Program-made: the position numbers and the translations under genes | Assembly (NCBI RefSeq): GCF_024139115.2 | Contig: NC_085141.1 | Location: forward strand, 42,529,065-42,593,064 | Reading direction: 5' to 3' | DNA from: Armigeres subalbatus | Lineage: Eukaryota; Arthropoda; Insecta; Diptera; Culicidae | Length of the DNA stretch: 64,000 nucleotides | Notes under the pieces: model-generated | Told to the model about the DNA's origin: nothing | Seen by the model: the letters and a program-made list of their open reading frames with translations, nothing else | Database searches by the model: none | Part shown: piece by piece, positions 22,815 to 34,214 of the stretch | How the letters are laid out: each line of letters begins with the position of its first letter | How positions within the stretch are numbered: position 1 is the first letter of the stretch

Positions 22815-23107
22815 ATGTAGGGTGTGTTAGAGGGTGCGATAGAGCGAGCACCCAAGTAAGACTCGCATTGGACGGGTGCCTATGTGATCGAGAATGAGCG
22901 AGTACGTTAAGTACTGCCATCCCCCAGAAGTAGTACTGGGAGTTAGTTCCTGGGGGAAACGATGGCGGAGCCTAAGGGAGTTTAATCGGTATTACCGGTA
23001 CGGTCGAGTCCGACACTCCAGAACACTTCCGTGTGGTAGTTTGGCAACTACAATGCACGTGTGCTGGGATAGTGTGTAAATGCATTCTCCCTTGTTAAAA
23101 AAAAGAC

Positions 23108-24065
23108 ATACCGTCCGCTATCTGCGTACGCCATTGCCGCCATATATTGTACGAAGCACTTTCCTTTAAAAAAACTCCCAGTGCGCGTTTGTCCTCCACG
23201 AGCATCATCCAGGTCTCGTGTCCGTACAGGATTACCGGTCTAATGAGCACCGGCATTTTGAAGATAGTCAGTTTGGTACGGCGGCGAACTCTATTCGATC
23301 GGAGCGTTTTGCGGAGTACGTACGATTTCCTGCCATGATACGTCTTTAAATTTCTCTGCTGGTATCGTTATTGGAGGTCACCAGTGAGCCCAAGTACACG
23401 ATTTCTTCAACCACCTCGATTTCGTCACTACCAATACAAACTCGTGGTGGGTGGCTCGCGTTGTCCTCTCTTGAGCCTCTTCCTATCATGTACTTCGTCT
23501 TCGACGTGTTGATGACTAGTCCAATCCGGTTTGCTTCGCTTTTTAGTCTGATGTAGGCTTCTTCCATCCTCAAAAAGTTGCGTGCCATAATATCTATGTT
23601 GTTGGCGAATCCAAATAACTGGACGAATTTCGTAAAAATCGTACCATTCGTGTCGATCCCTGCGCTTCGTATTACCCCTTCCAAAGCGATGTTGAATAGC
23701 AGACACGGAAGACCATCACCTTGCCGTAACCCTCTACACGTTTCGAAGGGACTCGAGAATGCCCTTGAAACTCGAACTACGCATCACCCGATCCATCGTC
23801 GCCTTGATCAACCGTATCAGTTTATCCGGAAATCCGTTTTCGTGCATTAGCTGCCATAGCTGGTCCCGATCGATTGACGTACGGCGAACACCTGATCTGT
23901 GATATAGCGTTCATCTATAAATCCCGCATGTTACTGCCCCACGAACTCTCTTGCAATTGGTGTTAGTCGGCGGCATAGAATTAGGGAGAGTTCCTTGTGG
24001 GCGGCGTTCAGCAATGTGATTGCGCGGTAGTTGCTACAATCCAGCTTATCGCCCATGTCTCCAGT
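23108..24065 (-). pseudogene. RTE-clade RT fragment, both ends missing
   Basis: It is colinear with about 56968-57980 of the full RTE element. The minus frame 23346-23684 reads IGLVINTSKTKYMIGRGS and IVYLGSLVTSNND. About 90 bp are deleted near 23879 (GATCGATTGACGTACGGC). The right end stops inside the RT N-terminal part. The FADD position reads FANN (IQLFGFANNIDIM), so the catalytic pair is mutated. Confidence 0.8.
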
Positions 24066-24269
24066 TGTCTAAAACTGAGCAAATACCTGAAATGAATAAA
24101 GCAACCACATCTTCATTGGTTTCTGCCAGACAAATGCATCGCGGGAAAGAATGAATCATTCCATTCCTTTAAAGCAAATGCCCGAATTATCATATCCTCC
24201 CTTGTCTAAAGAAGATGGTATGTAAAAAAGGTAGATATAAAACACAGCATCTCATAATTGAACATATGT

Positions 24270-24440
24270 TGCATTAGTTCCGAAATTGGAGATTTCACAA
24301 CTGTTATGCTGAATGATCATTATGCCAAACGACCAATATGCCAAATGGCCGTTATGTCAAACGACATTATGCCAAACGACCTTTATGTCAAATGGCATTA
24401 TGCCAAACGGTGTTATGTCAAAAGACTTAATGCCAAATAA
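24270..24440 (+). repeat. short tandem repeat of TTATGCCAAACGACC type
   Basis: About ten degenerate 14-16 bp units (ATTATGCCAAACGACC, TTATGTCAAATGGC). The apparent 60-codon peptide here is an artefact of the repeat. Confidence 0.8.
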
Positions 24441-24960
24441 CCTACCACCCTCCAATTGTCTAGAAGCATAGGATTCTGGACAGTCTCGGGTCCGGTCGAG
24501 CCACGAACTGGTCGCTCTTACTCGTATGTTTTATTTTGCTCTCAGTGACAGGTACTCGCTTCGCTCTGGAACCTCCAATCAGCAATCTTTCTCTCCCACA
24601 CAGAATTTGAAACTCTCTTCCTCCTTTGGTGCTACTTAGCGCAGAATATAATAAATATAGCAATCCCTCTCAGCAACCTCTCTCCGTCTCTGCTATCTTT
24701 TTGCGCAACTTTGTCCTTCACAACGTTGGTGCAGGTTTACATTACCATCACCATGCCAGCTCTTTCGAATATTGCTGGTCATATTTCCCATAGTAAGTAG
24801 GCTTCAAAGCTTTTCTAGTTCAATTATCACCGTTTCGAATTTGTCTTAACTCGCACAGAATCAGTATAGCCCAAAATATTTAATTTAGTTGTTGTTTCCA
24901 TTTTATCTACTACACATCGGGCAAGATTAAATAACAGTGTTTTGATTTTATCAAGACTGA
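24441..24960. other. unassigned 0.5 kb
   Basis: No repeat partner or gene was recognised. The segment has pyrimidine-rich stretches near 24590-24720 and no open frame of note. Confidence 0.3.
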
Positions 24961-25745
24961 AAAGCTTAAAGTTCCAGAATATCTCAAAGCTATCTTACAT
25001 CAAAGCTATATTTGACCACTCACGAGGCGCAATGGATATAATTGAATGCATATTGAAGCTTTGAGTACTGAAAACCGATTTTCTTGCAGCTGTAGATCTC
25101 AAGTCCCGAACTTAAGGGCATTTTGCATTACCCAGAATATCTCAAAACCAGCTTTCGATTTTTTTTGACCTCCAGGGAGACGTAATGTATACAATTGAAT
25201 GCATATTGAAGCCTTGAGCACAAAAAAAACAATGAAATCAAGGACCGTTTGCATGACCTAGAATATCCCGAAACTACCTTACGGAATCTGTTGACCTCTC
25301 AGGAGGTGAAATGGACATACCCGAGCAGCACAAGTCGGACAAAAATTGCTGCAGCAACTTCATTGTGACTAAATCTGGTCACATATGAGTTGTAGTAACT
25401 TTTATGGAATATTTTATGGATAGTTTGGATTGCCTTGAATATCCAAGAACGATCGGACGATATCTGTTGACCTCTCAGGAGATGTAATGGATAAAATTGA
25501 ATGTATATTGGAGCTTTGAGTATCGAAAGTCCTGATCTCAAGTATAGTTTGGATATCCCAGTATGTGCCAGAACTAACTTGGTGTGTTTTTCTCACCTTC
25601 TCTAAGATGTAATAAACACGGTTGAATACTCAAATAAACTTAGAGTAACGATAGAAAGCATTTTTACAGCTCTTAATTTTAAGTCCTGAGCTCAAGGATA
25701 GTTTGGATGGCCTAGGACGTCCAAGGAATGTAATCAAAGAAAAAG
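24960..25745. repeat. tandem repeat, about 150-170-bp unit, five to six copies
   Basis: ATTGAATGCATATTGAAGCT, TTGACCTCTCAGGAGGTGAA and AGAATATCTCAAA recur near 24975, 25130, 25260, 25430 and 25570. Units are strongly diverged. Confidence 0.65.
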
Positions 25746-28700
25746 GCTGTATTATAAATTATAACAGGAGTGTTCCCGACCAGTAAATGGTAACAAATTT
25801 ATATCAGAACTTGTTATTATGTTACAGCATTTTTTGTAACAGAGGTTGTGATAAAACAACTACCATTAGTAGTTAGAATAACGCCGCTTTTATTTAATAG
25901 ATTTTTCAATATCTTGCAACGCAGAGTTTACTATACCAACGTTACTTTCGGCAAAAGGAAACTCAGTACTGATGATAGATCGACAAGCAGTCAATGATCA
26001 TTATGAAAAATTAGTGATCACGACCCTCCATAATGAATTATTGATTTTGCGTAGTGAAGGTATGTGTCCATTTCTTGTGCAGATAAATAATTACCCGAAA
26101 ACCGGTCTGGGTTGGCGAGCGAGCTTTGCGAGCATCGTCATTAAATTAGAACTAACGCAACTGTCACAGGGCTTACATTTTGACATTTCGTGTGACAGAA
26201 TCAATGCCACACCGCTACCGGTTTGCCACATTTGGAGCCTTCTTTCGTCTCTCAATATCGTCAGACGACGCACGGTGCCATAATAAATAATTCGCTCAAA
26301 CTCGATCAACCATCTGTCGTTTGGTGGTCATCCCCATAAGGAACCAAATCCACGTCAATCGTAGTGGGCAGTCACGTTGTTGTACCTTCATTGGCACGTT
26401 GCTAAGCTACCCTCGCGAGGATATGGCTGCCTCGATTCCCGTCGCGAAAGCGGTAATTAATTACAGAGTTACCTCGCGCTCACTGCCCATGAAGAAAGAG
26501 TCCGACTAGTGGAAAAAACAACACCCCACTTCAAAGTAAGCGCTAGCACAGTGATTACCGATCTGCAGAAGCCGCTAGACTCGCCGTCGACGATGGCAGC
26601 CGTAACAGGTGAGTCACTGGGTGTAAAACAATGTTATGGAGCAGGTCTCGATTTGAAATGTGGTTTGATGGATCTAATTTACCATATCGCTGCCGTCGTT
26701 GTCGTAGTTTAACGACATTAGTCAGAATGTTATTTACCCGAATTTAATATTGCGAGAAAAGGTTTTGTTATGTAAGTACGAAAAAAATAACAATGTAAAA
26801 CTTCAAAATATAGAGGATTTGTGGAATGCCTTGAACTGCTTCCCATACAATGAGATCATATTGCTGTGCCTCCATTGATCCTCAAACAGTTTTTCTTCAC
26901 ATCAAAAATGTATAAAAATTGACAATTGATTTTTAATGTGAATGTGAATGAAAATGTGAATTTGAATGTGAAAATAGTGAGTACAAAAATATTAATATTT
27001 AAATAATTATGTCTTCAAGCCCAGTCTGAAACGATCCTGATTTCAAATTTAATAATAATTGGATATATTTCCAAAGGTTTCCTATTTCACATCTCGAGAT
27101 TTTCATGAGACGATGGTCCCTTCAATATCGACTCATGAAGGATTGACTGTACTGAATTATTTTCTCCTGTTCGGGTCATGACATAAATTGATGAAAAAAA
27201 TCTGAGAAAACTCCTGCCAAAAATAAAAATAACTCGTGTTAATGCCGTTAGTTTTCCTGTTTGAATTATTTTTGTAAGCCGTATAATTAGTTCAAATAAT
27301 GATAGTATTGATGTTGTTGTCCTTTGACATAAAATTCAACAAAGTGGTGGAATTAAATGGAATAGTACTAAACTCGTCGTATGACAGGCAAGTAAAAATG
27401 TATTCGGTAAAAAAGTTCTCGGTAAAATGTTGAACCACCTTATAGAATCCGCCGTTGTTGGCGGTTGGATTCACGTGGAGAGTTAATGCAGATTTTTTTC
27501 TCATTTCATGGAAGGAGGATCTCTACAATTCTGCGAGGAGTAATTAGCACCCATAAATGTCTTAATTGGATTCATATTCGTGCTTGGTGTTGCAGAGTCG
27601 GGACAGCCAGTCATGATGTTGTCAGAACCGAAAATGGAGCTGAATTACTGTACACTCTAAACTTTAGGATGCGTTTATTACTGATTACAATAATTGTCGA
27701 CTAGTTTTAATTTCGAAAATGATTCCCCTTATTAATAACACTGTATAACAATCTATTGAATAACATTTTCCTAACATTATAAATGTGTACATTTCTAGTT
27801 TAAAGTACCTATCAATCCACGCTCGGATGAAAGCAATGTCACTTTAATTTAATTAAAAGTCCTTCGATACATAAAAACCCATACTTTGCGACTTTGCCCT
27901 GGCCAACATGGCAGTCTGAGCTCCCGCAGCGAGCGATGGAAAATGAGTCCTGATTCTCGTAAAAGGAACCGGGGAGCAGTCCCATTAAATTACTCGCAAA
28001 GGAAAATCGATCGTCATTGATACACGCCTGAAATGATAATGAGCTGTGCCAAAGTTTTACCACCCGATCGACTTTGGAATATGGCAACGCCGTTGCTCTA
28101 CTGGCTGGGAGGGACATTTACTTCGCCGAGCGCAACCCCGACTCTGGTCAGCAGCGTGGGAAATGTTTTATTCAACATGCGTACCTGCGTTGCTGGCTCG
28201 ACATTGGGCGATGGCCATTGGCATTTGGGATGTGTGTGCGATCTTGACGCATTCTTGGTGGCACTTGGCCGCATAGTTCTGGATTGCGTGTCGGCGACCG
28301 GCGTTGGATTGTGCATGTTGATGGTGCCATGTTACAAGTTGTTTTCTGGAGGGAGCACTAATTTAATGAAAATCTTCGCCGCATTTTTAATTGCCTGCGA
28401 GCTTGCGTTTAAAGAATTTACTCAGACGGAAAGGCTCAAAACATGGCACGTGGTTTTCATCACCATTCAAGGTTATATGATGTGAAATGGTGAATTGTTA
28501 TTGCAAGCAATCTATAACGCCGGACAGTTCAAGTATAGCCATAATATGGCTGAATCAAAACGATTGAAGTTTGTCATTTTACAATATTAAAAATCGATTT
28601 AAATAGATTTAGGAATCATATGGGACATTTGTTACCAACATTGAGTTTAGTTAACCTAAATTTAGGAATATTTCCAGTCAAAAGTAATTTGGTTAAAAAT

Positions 28701-29160
28701 TAAGTAAATTTTACATAATCTTGAGCTTGATTTCGTCGATTTCAAAAAAATAAGTTTTGCAAATTGGCCATTTTTGGGTCGTTTCCGTAGTTTCCTGTTA
28801 ACCCTGAAAACTCTGCAAAAACCACCGGCGATCACCGAGATTTAAAGAATAGAAGTAATTTATTTCATTTAATAATCCATCCATCATTAAATATCCAGAT
28901 TGATACATCTAGCAGTGATGATGTGCATTGTGAAAAGCAATAAAAATACACGTAAGAAAATTCTAAAATAGCACTTTAGGGAGATAGGTCTCTGTTACCG
29001 AAATGACATCAATACATTTGGATTATTTCCGTATAAACGCAATCAGCTCGATTCTATTCACCAAATCTCGATGGACAGTGTTTGTTCTATTGAAGTGCGT
29101 GAGCAAGAGACCTGTCAGACGCCAAAATTTCAGATCATCATTTCCTGGCTGAAATCGAAT
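25746..29160. other. unassigned 3.4 kb, largest block without clear transposons
   Basis: It holds no recognised element. The less AT-rich stretches are 26050-26720 and 27880-28480. The first contains an exon-like segment ending CGTAACAG|GTGAGTC near 26607; the second holds a 150-codon plus frame (28033-28485) with hydrophobic runs and no known motif. A GTGAATGTGAATGAAAATG microsatellite lies near 26938. Host intronic or intergenic DNA is the best guess. Confidence 0.35.
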
Positions 29161-29204
29161 TAGTGCCATTTGTGGAAAAATACAGTTTTTCCCTTATTCT
29201 TACT

Positions 29205-29500
29205 TTTCTCTTTTCATGTTTTACTCTTCACTTCTCACTTGCTCCCTACTTCTCACTACATACTCACTTCTCACTTCTCTCGTCTTACTTATCACTTGTC
29301 ACTTTTCAGTTCTCTGTTACCACTTCACACTTCTCCGTTCTCACTTGTCACTTGTCACTTCTTAGTTGTCAGTTCTCAGTTCCAATTTCTCATTTCTCAC
29401 TTCTCGTTTCTCGCTTGTCACTTGTCATATGTAACTTACCGCTTGTTACTTATCACTTGTCACTTGTTATTTTTTACTTCTCACTTGTCAGTTGTACGTC
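29205..29500. repeat. pyrimidine-rich minisatellite, ACTTSTC unit
   Basis: CACTTGTCACTTCTCACTTC-type heptamer runs make up about 300 bp. The strand is nearly free of G outside TTGTC. Long frames on the plus strand are products of the repeat. Confidence 0.85.
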
Positions 29501-29572
29501 GCTAATAACCATTCGGCCTTACCACCATTCGACCTGATGACCTACGATCTTCATTGGCCCGAATTAATCGAT

Positions 29573-29760
29573 CCCGGCATAGGAAAATTGTCGAGAATAT
29601 GCTGCTAGACGAGCCGCCGGAACGTCGGTTATAACTGGTTGTTGTAGATTAGTGTACATGAACTTGCCTAGCGTTACCGCATGTTCTTTTGGCAATATGA
29701 TGGTATGGGCGTCATCTGCATCGATAAACCGACATCTAGCTGTTCTTTCTCGCATACGGA
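29573..29760 (-). pseudogene. BEL/Pao integrase fragment with internal deletion
   Basis: The minus frame reads ADDAHTIILPKEHAVT, then jumps to VITDVPAARLAAYSRQFSYA, ending in GID. In BEL/Pao elements these flank the HHCC zinc domain and lead into the integrase core (GIDYFGP). The zinc-binding part between the two blocks is missing, so about 60 residues are deleted. Assignment is from remembered family patterns. Confidence 0.55.
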
Positions 29761-29777
29761 AAGAACAGCTAGATGTC
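29731..29777. repeat. perfect 19-bp hairpin
   Basis: GACATCTAGCTGTTCTTTC at 29731-29749 is followed, after a 9-base loop, by its exact reverse complement at 29759-29777. It lies at the upstream edge of the BEL/Pao scrap. Confidence 0.85.
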
Positions 29778-30039
29778 CAATGACAGCACCGTGTTGTTGT
29801 CATTGGAATGGGGAGAGTTTGTACACAGAGCTACTCTTGGGCATCGAAACATGATTTTTTTTCCTGATAACATCTTTGGATCAAGTTCAATTTATGGACT
29901 GTTGTTATGGCGGGATTTGGTTTGGCATGCAGTCATTAAATTAGAGGGAGACAGAGATTTTCTATTTTCCGACGTTTCGGCGCAATGTATTATGCCTTTT
30001 TCTGAGGAGGTTGTTGTGAGGTTTAGCAGTGGGCACTGC

Positions 30040-30830
30040 TAAACTTCTATAAAAAGCTGCATGTATCCGCAAGCAAGCTCCACCAAAGCGACCGTGTGCC
30101 GCTCAAAGCACACAAGCTCAAGTCCTGGTCTCAGGTTGGACACTAAACAGACCTGACACGACGGCCCTCTGACGAGGCAGGAGGCTTACACAGGCCCAAT
30201 AAGCCGCTTGTAAAACCACAAATTACGAACGAAATAAAAGATAATACAACTCGATACAATCGGCAAAAACCCAGACGGCGAATAAAGGATCACAATTCGA
30301 AGCTTGGAACATGGAACTGAAATACTACACAGATAAAAAAAGTTGTTGAAATTTACACGAAAGTAATGCACATAAAGGGAATGCCAAAAAGAGCGTAATC
30401 TAAAACGATATTTTCGCTTGAATGTATGCAATTTGTATTGCATTATGTCACTATTTAGTCGACTAACTGACATAATGCTATACAAATTGCATACATTTAG
30501 GGCGAAATTTATGGAAAAGATTCATGTATGCTCAGAATAGTGTAATTTTCAGCGCCTGTATTGTTTACGCGCCGATTAGTTTTCATTTTTTTTTTTGTGT
30601 ACGGTGAGTTACATCTCCGCAACTTTGACGTATTCGGTGTTGAACTTAATCTAGAATTAAAAAAAAAAACTAAAGAAAAAAAAAAGAACTTTGACGTCTT
30701 AGCGCTGCAGGAAATCTGCTGGACAGGACAGAAATTGTGGAAAAGCGGGTATCGAGCGGCTACCTTCTACCTACAAAAGCTGTGGTACCAGGCACTATCA
30801 ACGAGTTGGGAACCGGCTTCATACATACTT
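30040..30830 (+). pseudogene. RTE-clade 5' end and endonuclease start, split
   Basis: 30040-30320 matches the 5' UTR and start of the RTE element (reverse of 59560-59825: GCTGCATGTATCCGCAAG, GACACGACGGCCCTC, AAGCTTGGAACATGGAA). An insert with a hairpin follows (about 30321-30600). 30605-30830 then resumes the endonuclease (HLRNFDV, LALQEICWTGQKLWKSGY). A frameshift follows FY, and the fragment ends at a small MITE at 30829. Only the endonuclease N-terminus is present. Confidence 0.8.
30415..30503. repeat. inverted repeat in the insert within the RTE fragment
   Basis: GAATGTATGCAATTTGTA and CATTATGTCA on the left are mirrored by TGACATAATG and TACAAATTGCATACATTT around a CTATTTAGTCGACTAAC centre. 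It is probably the core of a small MITE. Confidence 0.65.
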
Positions 30831-30955
30831 TTTTTCGTCTAGATCTCAGCATATTTTGTTTATTTTCCGGAAGTGGGCACCGCCGAATTTTAGAAAACAT
30901 AAATATTTTGCTGAGAATCAGTAATAATCAAAATGTCACAGAAAAAAAATATGAA
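30829..30955 (-). mobile_element. partial copy of the 1023-1277 MITE, inverted
   Basis: AGATCTCAGCATATTTTGTT, TATTTTCCGGAAGTGGGCAC and CGCCGAATTTTAG match the reverse complement of 1185-1265 with about 15-20% divergence. Confidence 0.6.
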
Positions 30956-31027
30956 AAGTAAACAGCGCGTAAAACTTGAGATGCGGAAATTTACGCTTTT
31001 CTACGCTGAAATGGTGCCCTTCCTGTG

Positions 31028-31202
31028 TGGCCCCAAATGGGGCCGGAGCGAATTGTTATGACAGCAGCCCTCCGTGGGTGCGTGTGCACGCCACGGAGGT
31101 CTGACCAGAAGAAGACGAGTCATGGCTTGCTGCGCACTGATCGACACGCTGAGGTGGTAATGTACAATCACACGCTGATGGTAATATACTCAAACTCCAC
31201 AT
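31028..31202. repeat. 175-bp repeat with GC-rich hairpin, copy 1
   Basis: Starts TGTGGCCCCAAATGG and ends CAAACTCCACA, so its ends are TG...CA with a short inverted TGTGG/CCACA as in long terminal repeats; a solo-LTR-like origin is possible but no target duplication was found. CCTCCGTGG (31069-31077) pairs perfectly with CCACGGAGG (31091-31099). Copy 2 lies at 35441-36083 and is interrupted. Confidence 0.6.
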
Positions 31203-32900
31203 TTTCCTTCTTCTCTTATTAAAAAAAGGAAAAAAATCCTCTAGCATAGAACGCATTGATTTTTTAAAGTTATTTGCGCGAGACGAAGATGAACATATTG
31301 CTTTTGAGAAACCGATGATTTCCTTTGAAAATTGAACTTCAAAATAAACTTGTATGATCTTCGTGGTTTTCAATCGCAGAACAACGAAATGCAAGTCAAT
31401 AGGTTGTATCATTAAAATGTTAAACTAAATTGGTAATTGATCTCACAAAAAACATTTTATATTAAAGCAATAATCTAAATATCTTATACCATCCATTAAA
31501 CCCAACTATCAGCTTCATATACACACTTAATCACGGCTTTCTTGTTCGGTAATTTTTTTTACGGTTTTCGAACCGTAAAACGTAAAAAAATACTGAAAAC
31601 TCGGTAATTCGACACATTCTTTCCGACGGTCAGCATTAAGCAAAATGGTTTACTGAATTCGGTAATGATTATTACCGACTTTACTGTAATAAGTGCATGT
31701 TTACTAATGTTTACTGAATAGATTAAAAAGTCAGTAAACACGAATACCGAAATTACGGTATTTTGTTGTTTTTTTACTGACAATGCGTTTCAAAACTAAA
31801 CGTCAGCTAAGCTCGTGGTTTGAAAAGGCAAAACATTCATTTTCTCGCCTTTTTTCAAGGATCTGGAAGCAAACGGTACAGTTGGTGTTTTTTCTTCGCA
31901 GGACTTTTGAAGAATCAAATAGTCTTGAGCAGGCACCCTCGATAGAACCTCGATTTGAAGATCCCGGAATTGAAAAAAAAATAGTACCTCTGATAATTGC
32001 GCAAAAGTTTTGGTTCGTTTTGGCCCTTACATATATGCCGGCTGCTACTGTTTCCATTAGCCGTATAAGCTATCAGGTTCCCAACGGCAATCCATTCCCA
32101 AGCACACCGCCAGAATCAAGGCCAGAAGGGAATCAGAATCGAAATTGATTGTCGAATATAGTAGGAAATTGTTGATTCACGTAAACGTTTATAAACTCAT
32201 TTAAATGACTATAGTTGAAGATGAAGCAATGATACATATTTGTTCTTATTATTCTAACATATTAAGCCAACAATGATATTTTTTTAAATATTCCGCAAAA
32301 TACCTATTTATGATGAGTTCAATATTGTCGCGCTTATCTTTTTCTAGAATGCTGCGACGGTCTTACACTCGCAGGCTCGACTGCGGAGGTAAACGTCAAG
32401 ATAGCCGCCGTGTTAAAAAATAGGCAGAATTTTCCCGCTCAAAACAAAACCACGTGCTTCTCGCGAAATGACAGCAGTGTTCGATTGTATTAGTGAGAGG
32501 CAATCGGAGTCACTGAGTACGTGGAGAGTGTTTATCATGGCAAGTGCATATGGTGGGTGAGATTTTCATTGACTCTGTTGTGTTTAGTGACCGCTGCGAT
32601 TACCTGAGAAGTAACCAGCAGGAAGCCGCAGTATTCTATTTTATCTCGAGATGCATAATAACTGGAAATTTCGGTAAACCCCAGTGAACGAAAAAATTAC
32701 CGAGAAAGTCAGTTATTTTTTGACATTTCATGAGCTCGGATCTTTACCGACTTTTCAGTAGCATTTAAAACTACCGAGTTAAGTCAGCTGTTCAAAAACC
32801 CAGTAAAATTTTACCGACTTCGGTAATCGAAACTAACAGTGTATAGTACTACCAGCAAGCTGACCTTCAACATATCGATGTTAAACTTGCTAACAACCGC
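31203..32900. other. AT-rich block with ACCGA/TCGGT-rich inverted-repeat sequence
   Basis: 31540-31780 and 32680-32845 are rich in ACTGA, TTACCGA and CGGTAAT words in both orientations (TTTACCGACTTCGGTAATCG near 32813, TGTTCGGTAATTTTTTTTAC near 31544). This suggests the two ends of a non-autonomous element about 1.3 kb long. Between them is a 121-codon plus frame with an ATG (31783-32148), basic at the N-terminus, with no motif recognised. Confidence 0.35.
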
Positions 32901-32906
32901 TTAGAA

Positions 32907-33788
32907 CATGTGTTCCCAAACTGTGGGCCGCGACTCCCAGGGAGGTCGTGGGCTGATCAATGATGGGTTGCGAAAGACGAATCTTGATTCATTATTTTGT
33001 CCCTATTTTGTCCCACAAATCTATCACTGCCATTAGATTTGGATCTATGCAGTGAATGGAGAACAATTAATTTTGAGATTTTGTCAAATACAATGAAATC
33101 CAAACAATTCAAATCCAATCCAAATTCAATCCAATTCCAATAAAAATCCAAACCACATTCAATCCAATTCTAATCAACATCCAATCCTAATCCAATCTTA
33201 ATCCGTTCCAAATCCAAATCCAATCAAATGCAATTCTAATCCAAATCTAAATCAAATCCAATTCAAATCCAGTCCAAATCCAATTCAAATCCAATCCATA
33301 TCCAATTCAAATCTATTCCAATCAAATCCAAATCCAACCAAAATCCAATCCAAATCCAATCTAAATCCAATCCAATCCAAATTCATTCCACATTCAATCC
33401 AAGTCCGTTCCACATCCATTCCAAATCCACTGCAATCAAAATCTAATCCAAATCCGATCCAAATCCAAATCCAATCAAATGCAATTCTAATCCAAATCTA
33501 AATCGAATCAAATCCAAATCAAACCAAAATCTAATCCAAATCCAATCCATATCCAATTCAAATCCATTCCAATCAAATTCAACCAAAATCTAATCCAAAT
33601 CTGTTCGAATTCTAAATTATTTCCAATCCATTCAAAGTAATATAACGATATGAAGCAATTCATAATGGTTTGTTCAATCTAACGCGAACTTATTTTGATC
33701 CAAGTTCTAAAAGCCAATGTGGGAGGGTCGCAAGCAATATGCGATTCTGCTAGGTGGGTCGCATGTGCAAGTAGTTTGGGAACATCTG
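32907..33788. mobile_element. hAT-like element enclosing a minisatellite
   Basis: The termini CATGTGTTCCCAAACTGTGG and (inverted) CAGATGTTCCCAAACT match at 14 of 16 positions. Flanking octamers GCTTAGAA (32899-32906) and GCCTAGGA (33789-33796) agree at 6 of 8 sites, as for an old hAT target duplication. Subterminal GGGTTGCGAAAG / GTGGGTCGCATG words also correspond. No transposase; the inside is a TCCAAA minisatellite. Confidence 0.65.
33085..33640 (+). repeat. TCCAAA/TCCAAT minisatellite
   Basis: About 550 bp of degenerate AATCCAAATCCAATCC words, free of G over long stretches. It fills most of the hAT-like element and stops within about 150 bp of each terminus. Confidence 0.9.
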
Positions 33789-34214
33789 GCCTAGGATATG
33801 ATATTTACCTAAAATTTCGCAGAGATATCATACTTAAATGGGATAGCATAAGTATATACCTAAATTTTAGACTTATGTTAACCAGTACTATTATCCAATA
33901 ATTCTAAACTTATGACTTTGGGAATGCTGTCATCGTTTTTTGAGCTTCATGAATGTTGGATATCTCATCCAACGGGTAATTCCGCTACGACTACTAAGTC
34001 AGTAAATTCAAAAAAAAAATCAAGATAATATATTAAGGCTTCCAAACAACTTTGTAGCATACATAGATCTCCATATCTCTCAGATATCGATAGAACTAGC
34101 TTAACTGGTAGTCTCATGTACACTAAAGTTGCTAAGTTATACATTTCAAACTATTTTTTTTAACCAAAATAAATGCTTCCATGACCCACATTGGGATTTT
34201 CTAGATTATCAATT

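Larger units (their letters stand above)
17430..23095 (+). mobile_element. R1/LOA-group non-LTR retrotransposon, decayed
   Basis: The order is 5' UTR, gag-like ORF1 with CCHC knuckles, ORF2 with apurinic endonuclease, RT and a C-terminal Cys/His finger, a 3' UTR with 36-bp tandem repeats, and an A-run near 23096-23104. It carries an insertion in ORF1 (18561-19177) and a hAT-like element in the 3' UTR (22460-22814), plus stops, frameshifts and an RT deletion. Assignment to R1 versus LOA is uncertain; no RNase H was seen. The 5' end is approximate. Confidence 0.75.

Noticed and set aside
28033..28485. 150-codon frame as a host membrane protein gene
   Set aside because: It has hydrophobic runs but no recognised motif and no splice or promoter context. 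It is kept only as unassigned sequence.
29163..29537. 124-codon hydrophobic frame as a membrane protein
   Set aside because: It is the translation of a CACTTGTCACTTCTC minisatellite.
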